Shown here: positions 55,573-64,000 of the stretch, in pieces
Layout: the number at the start of each line of letters is the position of its first letter
Numbering within the stretch: position 1 is the stretch's first letter
NCBI GenBank assembly: GCA_022813625.1
Contig: JAKLMB010000003.1
Coordinates: 930,001 to 994,000, forward strand
Direction: 5' to 3'
DNA length: 64,000 nucleotides
Source of the DNA: Aaosphaeria pasadenensis
Taxonomy: Eukaryota > Ascomycota > Dothideomycetes > Pleosporales
The notes under the pieces: model-generated
Seen by the model: the letters and a program-made list of their open reading frames with translations, nothing else
The model's database searches: none
Told to the model about the DNA's origin: nothing
Made by a program: the position numbers and the translations under genes

Positions 55573-58182
55573 ATGTTCGGAAGAATTCCAGAAATCGATC
55601 TTGACGCAAATGTCCCCTCGGATGGCTCCAAACAGACCTTCAACATTCACGACCTATCCACGAACTCCGTCATCCTCTATCCAACCCGGGCACATATTAC
55701 CCGGGAAATCAATCATGTCACACTAAAATCTGGCTCAAACGAAGTGGAAATCTATGGACTGTCGCCAACCGTCGATGAGCACTCAATTCAGGTTGAAGGC
55801 CGAAGCGATGTGACAGTCGCCGATATGACAGTGCAACTCGTCCCAAACCACCTCTCATTCGAAGACTTCTATGAAGAAGACACAGAATCTGAAGAAGAGG
55901 ATTTTGAAATCGAATATCGCGATAGCGATGATGAAGACGAGGCCGTACGGCGCGTCTCCAAGGAGCTGAAGGATTTGAATCTTCTAGCCGAGCATGCTAA
56001 GGAGTCCCAAAAGGAAGCTAATGAACGTCTTGCGATATGGGACAAGTATGCAAAATCTGCGGATTCCGAACATGTAAACCCGGACGACATGACGAAACTT
56101 TCAACTACGTACAAGGAGAACAGGTCGGAAGCGTACGACGCCTACTCAACAGCCACCCAACAATTGGCCAAGTTGAGGAAGCAAATCAAAAGAAAAGAAT
56201 ATGAAAGATCGAAAGCCGGAAAGGAATCCATGAAACAAAGAGAAAGGGAGGACCGGCAGAAAGAAAAGGAAAGGTTACGGAAGGCCAGGCAACGGGCTGA
56301 GAAAACAAAGCAAGCCCGCTATCTCAGACAAGAGCGCCTTCGGTATTGGCCAAAAAAGGTCTACAGAGTCACGTTGATGCTCGAGATCTCTTCGCTGGAT
56401 ACGCCAAATTCGTCACGACGAGGATCTATGGACTCAGTAACGTTGGCCTCTTCGCCCCGACCACACTCCACGGCGCTTGATGCGAAGTCAACAGCAACAT
56501 CCTCGACATCCCTCAAGCTTTCTTACGTGACAAGGGAGGCAGGATGGAACCCGCGTTACGATGTGCGCATTTCATCCATTCAAAAAACAGCAACAATCAT
56601 CTACCGAACAGAGTTTCTGAACCGCACATCGGAAACGTGGAAGGATGCCAAACTGTCTTTCTCCACGTCTCAAACTTCGTATCAAGGTTTGAGCGACGTT
56701 GTGCCTTTCATGCATGCCTGGCGCATCAAACTGTCTCGATATGACAATGGAAACGGTGGCCTCTTAAGCACTGAAGAAGCTTCAAAGTCCCGTGTCCACC
56801 GAGCCGGCTTCGATACATTCAATCGATCCGATCTCTTCGGCCTCGATGATGCATTCATTCCCGCGTGGCAATCCAACCGACTTCTTCAGGTCCAAAAAGC
56901 AGCCAAGCCAGGCGGCTTGTTTGGTACCTCTCGCGGAGGCGTTCATTGGGGTAACGCAAATGCTAGCACATCTGCCGGGGGTAGCCTGTTTGGCAGCACA
57001 AATGCTAATGCTTCTTCGGGGGGTGGCTTGTTCGGTAATTCAAACGCGAACGCTACTTCAGGTGGCCTATTTGGAAGCGTCGGCAACGATAACAACAGAC
57101 CTACTGGGGGCCTTTTCGGTGGCTTCGGCAGCAACAACAACAGCAACGCCGCACCACAAACCGACAACAATGCGCCTGGAGCGATCGCTCCGCTCGAGCA
57201 ACCAAGAGCAGCCGCTGCATTCGGAGCTGTCATCGACAATGCTAACGAAGCGGAGCTGGGTACTGCTATTCAGAGTTCTCGGCGATCCAGAGGCTTCGGA
57301 AATCCACTGAATGCATCCATCTTCCGCAAGAAACCTTCGGCCAACAATACAGACACAGCTTTATCATACGCCGAAGAGGAATCAAGGGAGATTGCGAGTG
57401 AGCCTGCTGGATCCGAATATGACGAGTCATCAGATATTGAGGAGACAACTTGGGAGGATAATGGTTTGACGGCCAGCTACGATGTCCCTGGAACTCGCAC
57501 GCTTGCGCCATCATCTCTCACTCGACGCCACAAGCTCGCCACTCTAAACGCAACCAACATTCACCTTTCTCATATTTGTGTTCCGAAGCTTCGCTCTGCA
57601 GCTTTCTTGCGTGCGAAGATTCGCAATCCGTCATCTTCGATCACTCTGCTGAAGGGCTCGGCCGGTGTTACCCTGGATGGGTCGTTCTTAGGAAACATGA
57701 ACATCCCACGAGTGTCCCCAAACCAGGTCTTCGATCTCAGTCTCGGCGTAGATCCAGCAATTCATATTAATTATCCGAAACCCAGCCTGCACCGTAGCAC
57801 ACAAGGCCTCGTGTTCAATAAGGAGAGCGCTCAGGTATTCTCTCGATCAGTCTGGTTAAACAACACGAAATCGCAGCCAGTAAATATACTTGTCCTGGAT
57901 CAAGTCCCAGTTTCCGAGGACGAGCGATTGAGGATCCTCATAACGACACCAAGAGGCCTTTCTAAGGAAGGGGACGAGGTCAAAGCTGGCACTAGCGCCA
58001 AAGAAGGCAGTAGTGGCGCTGTAGCAGAGAAGAAGGGCGAAGCATGGGGCAACGCGAAAGCGAAACTGAAGAAGAATGGCGAGATAGATTGGACGGTCAA
58101 CCTGGAAAAGGGACAAGGTTGCTTGTTGAAGCTGGAGTACGAAGCAAGATTGCCGCCAAGCGAAAAGATTGTTCCCGCTTGA
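55573..58182 (+). CDS. DUF4140/DUF4139 (MuiA-like) protein with GLFG repeats
   Basis: Single-exon protein of 869 residues (start MFGRIPEIDLDANV; an upstream in-frame ATG at 55519 was not used). The N-terminal part (about residues 25-90, NSVILYPTRAHITREI) is DUF4140. It is followed by an acidic stretch, a long charged coiled coil (about 130-260), and the start of DUF4139 with SYVTREAGWNPRYDVRISSI and RTSETWKDAKLSFSTSQ. A low-complexity insert of about 75 residues with five LFG motifs (447-520) lies inside DUF4139, which resumes before the C-terminal domain (LPPSEKIVPA end). The family includes bacterial MuiA; its role in fungi is not known. The insert resembles nucleoporin FG repeats. Identity of the family is firm, function is not. 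Confidence 0.85.
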   Translation: MFGRIPEIDLDANVPSDGSKQTFNIHDLSTNSVILYPTRAHITREINHVTLKSGSNEVEIYGLSPTVDEHSIQVEGRSDVTVADMTVQLVPNHLSFEDFYEEDTESEEEDFEIEYRDSDDEDEAVRRVSKELKDLNLLAEHAKESQKEANERLAIWDKYAKSADSEHVNPDDMTKLSTTYKENRSEAYDAYSTATQQLAKLRKQIKRKEYERSKAGKESMKQREREDRQKEKERLRKARQRAEKTKQARYLRQERLRYWPKKVYRVTLMLEISSLDTPNSSRRGSMDSVTLASSPRPHSTALDAKSTATSSTSLKLSYVTREAGWNPRYDVRISSIQKTATIIYRTEFLNRTSETWKDAKLSFSTSQTSYQGLSDVVPFMHAWRIKLSRYDNGNGGLLSTEEASKSRVHRAGFDTFNRSDLFGLDDAFIPAWQSNRLLQVQKAAKPGGLFGTSRGGVHWGNANASTSAGGSLFGSTNANASSGGGLFGNSNANATSGGLFGSVGNDNNRPTGGLFGGFGSNNNSNAAPQTDNNAPGAIAPLEQPRAAAAFGAVIDNANEAELGTAIQSSRRSRGFGNPLNASIFRKKPSANNTDTALSYAEEESREIASEPAGSEYDESSDIEETTWEDNGLTASYDVPGTRTLAPSSLTRRHKLATLNATNIHLSHICVPKLRSAAFLRAKIRNPSSSITLLKGSAGVTLDGSFLGNMNIPRVSPNQVFDLSLGVDPAIHINYPKPSLHRSTQGLVFNKESAQVFSRSVWLNNTKSQPVNILVLDQVPVSEDERLRILITTPRGLSKEGDEVKAGTSAKEGSSGAVAEKKGEAWGNAKAKLKKNGEIDWTVNLEKGQGCLLKLEYEARLPPSEKIVPA
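56911..57132 (+). repeat. GLFG/SLFG repeat tract in the MuiA-like gene
   Basis: Imperfect tandem repeat coding four GLFG and one SLFG motif, separated by Asn/Ala/Ser/Gly-rich spacers of about 8-18 residues. It ends GGLFGGFGS and is followed by a poly-Asn stretch. Confidence 0.8.
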
Positions 58183-59914
58183 TGTGTAGGAGTCTAGTAG
58201 AATCAGTGTTTAAAGGGAAAGCTCGGAAATGTTGCTATTGCTTGGAAGCGACCAAGATCGCTTCAGCTCCCACTCCCAATGGCACATGTGGAGGATTCAC
58301 ATGCTCTCTTTACCTAGAGCACTTTTTCGGAAATCCCAACCTTAGCTAGCGGGACTTTTCCTTATATAGCAGGCCCAAGCGGATTGTTCCCACGTATGGT
58401 GTATGTAGTACTGAAGACTTTGGTGAATACGATATGTTGCATCAAATTGTCCATGTAGATCGTAAAAAGGGTCAGAAAGTAAACCAACAATAGAAACTCG
58501 GATTTGATATCTATCCCTGGGGAGTGTGGCCCTTACCGTATCTTAAAACGTGCTAAGCGGGGAAGGTGGCTGCATGCCGCAGAGAAATCTCGACCTCTCC
58601 TAATCTTGACGATCGAAGGGAAGCCACTTGAAATCGTCCGCAATGTTGTGGACTCGTGGGTCTGTAGGCCGTCCCTCGAGGATCATTTTTGTGGCGCCCG
58701 TGGCGTCCAGCCATATGCAAGTATGTATCCCTGGCTGCGATCGGATAACTTTCCGCGAACCCAGGCACATCCTTTCTCCACCCTCCTGGGCCCAACAGCT
58801 TCATTCATTCTGCAACTTTACAATGGAACGAAATGATCGATCATCGTGAGACTCAGGATAGACTACGAAAGCCCGTACCATCACCTCAACCTAGATGTGT
58901 ATGTCACAGCGTTACAATAATGTACACTATAACGGCCGGGACGGTTGCGTCCGAGACAATTGAACCCTCACAACTTACTCGGCCCTTTTTAGTCTAAGTT
59001 TGCACTTGGGTGATCCATGTGAATTATCCTCACAATTCCCTAATCGGCCCATTAGCATCTTTCTCAGAATCCTTCTCCATTGGCCGATGTTCCCAGCAAT
59101 CTGGATACTTCGAGCAAGGCGCACCATAGTGCAAAGCCGCTCGTACAAGCAGCAGCCAACACGGCTGAAGGTAGGTCTTGAAGAAAATTTTACTGATACA
59201 GGCCGCATGCGATGGTCTTTGGAATCAAAATCAGAATCAGAATCATCTTCTTAACTCTGTTCAAATGTTTCGGTGCGTCCTCCGGTTTCTTGCGTTTCAG
59301 CAGCATCCATCAGAAGAGAAAGATACCAAAGAGCTTCACAGGGACGAGTAGTAGAATCGAGTCATTACGCGCTTCATTATTTTTATCCAGATTACCGTAC
59401 TGGAGGGAATTATGAGCAGGAGCTGGGCAAAGTTTCGTTCTATCTTGTGGCGTCCTAGTAAGCAAATTGCGCGAGTACTAGCGTCGCTTCACCCCATGGG
59501 GGAAATAATCGACGCTGGCATTGACATAGTTTCCCCTGAACTTTTTCGCAACCGGGTGGACCAACTTCCAAACTGTCTCTGTTAGCCTTGGTGCGCTACT
59601 ACGAATCCTACACTACGCACCCGCGTCCCGTATTGACGGCTCACAATGGCACTAGGAACACTGGAGAGAGTTCCGCATCCAATGAAGACAAAGAAAGCTC
59701 ACAGTAATGCAAAAGGATACGCTTACCCCAGCGTTCTCAGGTTATGCTCCCTCTGTGCTCCACTGTTCCTTTGCATAGGAGTACTTGAATGCGAGAAAGA
59801 ACCTCTCCGTACCTCATGTAGTCAGGATCATCGCAGAACGTATCTATTGCTGAACCCCTTGTTGTCGGGCCTCTTGTCGTTCATTGTTCAACTTTCTGCT
59901 TCCTCATCGTCCGC
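58183..59914. other. Intergenic region (1.7 kb), nothing recognised
   Basis: Several short open frames on both strands, none protein-like. It includes the promoter of the rhodopsin-domain gene. I see no repeat or known site. Confidence 0.5.
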
Positions 59915-61454
59915 ATGGAGGCCACGCCAGAGCAGAGGGCCAGTTGGCCGCCGCCCAACTTCGACAATCCTGACAGTCGAGGGGCTTTGGTGACCGGGTT
60001 CACGGCGCCGACTATGGCTTTGGCGATCATCTTCACCATGGCTCGGTTCTATGGAAAGGGCATCCTCAGGCAGGCTTTGTGGCTCGATGACTGGATCATG
60101 CTTGCGGCTACGGTAAGACGATGGGCAAAGCCAGTTGATCTTTTGCTCGACTGACTGTATGTCTAGATCATATCCATTCCAGTATCGATATTCCCAATGG
60201 TTTCTCTCAATTTCGGATTGGGTCGACACATATGGGATTTGAAGCCAGAATGGGCAGAACCCTACGCTAAGGTGAGCATTTTCAACATGCTTGCTTTGTT
60301 CTGATTGTACTGATTACCTTGTGTAGATCGGCTTTATTGCAGATATCTTGTTCCCTATTTCTTGTTCACTAACCAAAGTGTCACTATGTTTGACATATCT
60401 CCGGCTTTTCCCTGGCAAGGCCGACAAGATCTTCAACTACACCCTGATGATTTTTGTAACGATCTATACAGTCGTCTGCATCTTTCTCATGCTCTTCCAG
60501 TGAGTATAATTGTATGCTTGGGCGAAGTTCGAGCGCTGACCATCATAGATGCACACCCATCCGTGGGTACTGGGACCCCAGCGCCAAACAGTCCTGTATA
60601 AACACCCGTGTGACATTAGTTGTCGTCGCCGCGCTGAACAGTCTAAGCGACTTTCTCATTTTCCTGTAAGTAGGCATGAGTGAACATGTGGTGCTCGCTC
60701 TAATTGAGAGACAGATGGCCTGCGAAACCCCTGTGGAGCCTCCACCTCCCCATGAAGCAGCGCATTAGCCTGATCATGATCTTCGCGGTCGGATGCACGG
60801 TCTGCATAGCAGGAATCTGTAGAATGTATTATCTCGAAAAATATTTTGACTCCTATGATCTATTGTGTAAGCACCACAGCAAACTTAGACCTACATCATT
60901 CTCATCGAGCGGTCGAATCTGACAAAAGGACAGGGATTGGAGCCATAATCTGGCTGGTCATGTCCGTTGAAATGAACCTCGGAATCATCTGTGGATGCCT
61001 CTCTGGAGTCAAGCCCGTCCTCGCTGTCGTTTTCCCTCGTCTATTCGCTTCATCGTACAAGTCCAACTCTCGACCCACGTACCCAACCTATGGCCGGACG
61101 ACAAGACCAGGTGGCGAGAGCTTCGCTTTCCAGCCCCTGACGGACGCGTCCACGAGGAGTAAGAAGGGGGAGGTTCACATAGAGGCTTTGAACCCAGAAG
61201 ACGGTAGACACACCGATCAGAGGAACTATGCGTGGGCGGCTTCGACGGCAGTGGAAGATGTTGATGACAGTCATGTCGTGCCACCTGGACAGATAGCAGT
61301 GAACCAGGTGGTCACAATCAGAGAAGAGGAACGAGAGGTCGATGGAAGCTCTCCTACACCTTTGGAGAGGAGCACAAAGGGCGATAATGGAAGTGAAGAG
61401 TGGATTATGGAGGAGTTTCCTAACGCGCCGCCACCAGCGAGGACGAAGAATTAA
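59915..61454 (+). CDS. Rhodopsin-domain (Pth11-like/SAT4) seven-helix membrane protein
   Basis: Integral membrane protein of 421 residues of the fungal rhodopsin-domain family, which contains Pth11-like putative receptors. Six exons: 59915..60112, 60167..60271, 60327..60499, 60549..60665, 60715..60866, 60934..61454; introns are 49-67 nt with GTAAG/GTGAG donors. Joints give seven helices, including LDDWIMLAATIISIPVSIF, DILFPISCSLTKVSLCLTYL, TLMIFVTIYTVVCIFLMLF and SVEMNLGIICGCLSGVKPVL. FQCTPIRGYWD before helix 5 and the DDW motif are typical. The last 130 residues are a polar cytosolic tail rich in Glu, Ser and Pro. There is no CFEM domain. Ligand unknown; receptor function is inferred. Confidence 0.9.
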
Positions 61455-62356
61455 AAAAAATGCTGAAGAAGGACTTCACAATTTCTTTCCATCTTGTATG
61501 CGGCTTCAGCGGACCTGGCGTTTGGAGGATCTTTGTTGAAGACAGCCTGGGACGGTGATTTGATTTCAAAGGGAGGCTGCTGTTAAAGCGTTGTAATTCA
61601 TCGAGTATTGTGTCATCACACTGTTAGATACATCCCTCATTTGCACTAGACCATAGACTAGGCTCTCGATCTCTTTAGGTGCTTATAACATTGAATAAAT
61701 GCCGTGACTTTGAGTCAAATGGAAGACGAGAGATCCAGTGTAGTAATGGAATAGAACTAGGTGTTTAAAGAGTGGATTGCCATGATGATCATAGTTTGAA
61801 CATTGATGGTCATCTGTAATAAGCGACGGATAAACGACAGGGCTATGGTTTCCTCCTCCTGGAACCCGGACACCTAAATGATCTCTTGCGGGAACAGCAG
61901 TCTTTGCACATACAATATTAAAAACGAGCACACAATAGGAGTCCGATCTGCCACGCCCTTTCCGCCTAATTCAATCTCTTTTGATTTCCCAAGATCCAAA
62001 TCAGGGAACACGATGCACACCCCTCTTTCCGGATTGCGCGGTCTCACAGTTCGCGCTAATCTACATTGGGAGCATGGAATGACGTCGATTTGATCATATC
62101 GATTCCTACGGCATACGGGTACAGCACAGTTCATGCCAGGTACAACAAGCCATTCACTTTAACTCCACCGTATCCACTCCATTACGCTTCCTTACCAGCT
62201 TTCCTCACGCGTTTAAATACGTGCTTCGCACCCTCACATTCTTCCTACTTCTTCCACGAACAAACCCTCCGCATATTCCATTCACACACGTCACCACAAC
62301 GCGCCAGCACACTTTGCAAGCTTCAAACGCCCAATTGACAACTCGAAAGATTCACA
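61455..62356. other. Intergenic region, nothing recognised
   Basis: Separates two plus-strand genes. No protein-like frame. The last 100 bases before 62357 are a C/T-rich leader with CACAATGG at the start codon. Confidence 0.5.
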
Positions 62357-63160
62357 ATGGATGTAAGTTAGGAGCCATTGGTAGTAGTCGAATGAAGAGA
62401 ACGGCGTGCTGACAATGAATTGCGCAGGTCTACTACTTCTACAGCTACGGGTCGGCAGCATGGTTGAGTATGTCCACCTGTCTCAACGCTGGGAACAATC
62501 CCAGAGACCATTGCTAACATATGAATTTCCAGCACTGCAAGCCGCACCCATGATCATCTCCCCTACTATGATCGTTGCCCTTCTCTCTCCAGAGGTCCGA
62601 GAAGCATCGAGTAAGCATCAGCCTTACTTTCACGAACGGTGCACCACAAACTGACATTTGCCCTTCCAGCTCTCGAAGTGTACTTCTCCCGGTCGCTGGG
62701 CTTCTCCCTCATAATCATAGGCCTCTTAAGCATCCTACTTACAGGCTCCGTGCCATTATCAAGCCGGTTAACCGAAGAAAGTACGGTTTCCCTTGCACAA
62801 CCCCCCACTCGCTCCAGAATCCCTCCAGACGATGCTAATTACATCATAACAGCAGCCGGCGCCAGCACCGACGCCACGGACCCCAAAGCTCCGTACGCGC
62901 TTCCCACCCTCACAATCACCGCATTCTTCCACGCCGCACTCGCCTTCTACGGATATGCCATGTGGACCGAGACAGGGGTACTGTCGTTCAGTCTCGGAAC
63001 GATCGGCAGCGGATTCTTCACCGCCGTCGCGCTGTGGTGCGTCCTGTTCGCTAGCTCAGATGGCCGCATCAGCAGGAAGACCGGTGCCGATAAGAGGACG
63101 AGCGGGTTTCCTTTCAAGAACGTTGAGGCCGATAAGAGGAAGGGAAAGAAGGCCATCTGA
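62357..63160 (+). CDS. Small multi-spanning membrane protein, conserved hypothetical
   Basis: Unknown membrane protein of about 180 residues (204 if the last intron is kept). Exon 1 codes only Met-Asp (62357..62362). Then come 62428..62467, 62533..62610 and 62670..62780, a probable 72-nt intron 62781..62852 without a stop, and 62853..63160. Donors are GTAAGT, GTATGT, GTAAGC and GTACGG. The product begins MDVYYFYSYGSAAWLTLQAA, with helices near PMIISPTMIVALLS, SLGFSLIIIGLLSILLTGS, LTITAFFHAALAFYGYAMW and GFFTAVALWCVLFA. The tail is basic (DKRKGKKAI). No family name is recognised; four helices and a basic cytosolic end suggest an organelle membrane protein. Confidence 0.7.
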
Positions 63161-63625
63161 GTAACGAGATAGAATACTACGTTGGTTGCATAGGCGCAAC
63201 CGGCGCTGCCAGTCAGTGCTCAAGACCTCCAGGTATATACCGAAGGATTGAAGTGCATGACCGCGACATCAAGCATGCATCGTACGGTCTTGTCGCAATT
63301 GCTAGAAGAAGAGGGATTTTCTATTTTCGGATTCGCCCACACCACAGAGCATTCCCGTTGGAAAAATAAATCACTGAATGGGTTATTTGTATTATAGTGC
63401 ATCCGGCAATGAATTCGCATTACCAAGTAAACTTTCCTTTCCGACCAATTGGGGTATGTGCAGTCCCTCGGAAACCTCTTCCTTTAATAACTCCTTGGAC
63501 ATGATCAAATAAAAAAACAAAACAGTCGCCTAGGGCGCACGAAATTTGAGCAGTAGAACATTTACGCAGCATGGATCATGCGCGCTCACCAGGTTATATG
63601 CCTGGCATGGAATGCTGGGGATTCG
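63161..63625. other. Convergent intergenic region
   Basis: Lies between two genes that converge. It is moderately AT-rich. Nothing recognised. Confidence 0.5.
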
Positions 63626-64000
63626 CTATGCTGCTACTTCTTCAGTAGACTCCACAGGCTTGGCCACTTCCTGCGTATCCTCCTGGGTTTCTTCTTGTGT
63701 ACCTTCTTGTATTTCGTCCTGCGTTGCCTCTTGTGTCTCCTCGGGCGCAGGTTCCTCCCTTTCCAGCAGCTTCTCTCTCGTCTTTTCGGCCTCCGTGAGT
63801 TTCTGAAGCCAGCCAGCCTCCCTCCACCACGGCAGTCTGCCTTCTTTGGCCTCGACCTTCAGCGTCTTCGCCGCTGATGCGTCCTCGTCGAGATGTTGGA
63901 AGCTCTCGGGCTCATCTAGCAACCCAGCATCCATCCGCCTACGCCTCGCATGCGAAAGCGACGCTTCCATGTAATTTTCCATGAGCAGCTCCTTCGCGAC
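63626..64000 (-). CDS. Unknown protein, C-terminal part, cut by the right edge
   Basis: Frame open to the window end, giving the last 124 residues before the stop near 63626. It begins VAKELLMENYMEASLSHARR, then a charged region and LPWWREAGWLQKLTEAEKTR, then a degenerate TQE repeat (about 12 copies of 3-5 residues, all Glu/Asp/Gln/Thr) before ending STEEVAA. The two Trp motif (WWREAGW) is distinctive but I do not recognise the family. An ATG at 63982 is internal, since the frame continues upstream. Composition and the repeat suggest a real protein. Confidence 0.55.
   Translation of the reverse strand, partial: VAKELLMENYMEASLSHARRRRMDAGLLDEPESFQHLDEDASAAKTLKVEAKEGRLPWWREAGWLQKLTEAEKTREKLLEREEPAPEETQEATQDEIQEGTQEETQEDTQEVAKPVESTEEVAA

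Noticed and set aside
51703..58182. A biosynthetic cluster around the Zn2Cys6 regulator
   Set aside because: Neighbours are a MAPEG protein and a MuiA-like protein; no PKS, NRPS, terpene, P450 or similar core gene is present.
58504..58836. Plus-strand frame of 110 codons
   Set aside because: No family signature; equal-length frames occur on the other strand; context gives no splice partners.

Overview
This window is nuclear DNA of a filamentous ascomycete (Pezizomycotina). The genes carry many short introns, mostly 49-119 nt, with GTAWGT-like donors, CTRAC-like branch sites and YAG acceptors. They include Pezizomycotina-type families: an SskB-type HOG MAPKKK, a chitin deacetylase with several CBM18 domains, a Pth11-like rhodopsin-domain receptor, a giant DUF3638/DUF3645 protein and a Zn2Cys6 regulator. 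The class cannot be fixed from sequence alone. I see no virus, transposon, CRISPR array, tRNA or rRNA gene. Most gene models below were built by joining exons by hand, and several first exons are far too short to show up as open frames.

Layout, left to right: the 5' part of an ammonium transporter (minus strand, cut by the left edge); a 4.4 kb stretch with no convincing gene; a GNAT acetyltransferase (minus) divergent from an MFS transporter (plus); the SskB-type MAPKKK of the osmostress pathway; a mitochondrial 2-oxodicarboxylate carrier (minus) divergent from the replication helicase-nuclease Dna2 (plus); a possible F-box relic; the ribosome-biogenesis factor Mak21/Noc1 (minus) divergent from anthranilate phosphoribosyltransferase (plus); a UBA-domain protein; a secreted CE4 chitin deacetylase with four CBM18 domains; an F-box-like hypothetical protein; a FAM192A/Fyv6 protein (minus) divergent from an aldo-keto reductase (plus); the giant DUF3638 gene (minus, 9.6 kb); a MAPEG protein; a Zn2Cys6 regulator; a DUF4140/DUF4139 (MuiA-like) protein with GLFG repeats; a 7-TM rhodopsin-domain protein; a small membrane protein; and a 3'-complete fragment at the right edge.

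The window reads as mostly housekeeping chromosome with some environment-facing genes (transporters, receptor, wall enzyme). It does not look like a biosynthetic gene cluster, and neighbours do not share one pathway. Useful regulatory sites are a Gcn4/CpcA-type TGAGTCA upstream of trpD, an MCB-type ACGCGT and paired CACGTGAT boxes between the carrier and dna2, and GATA sites upstream of the ammonium transporter. The least-understood items are the giant DUF3638 protein, in which SF2/SecA-like ATPase motifs can be read, and the MuiA-like protein carrying a nucleoporin-like GLFG tract.
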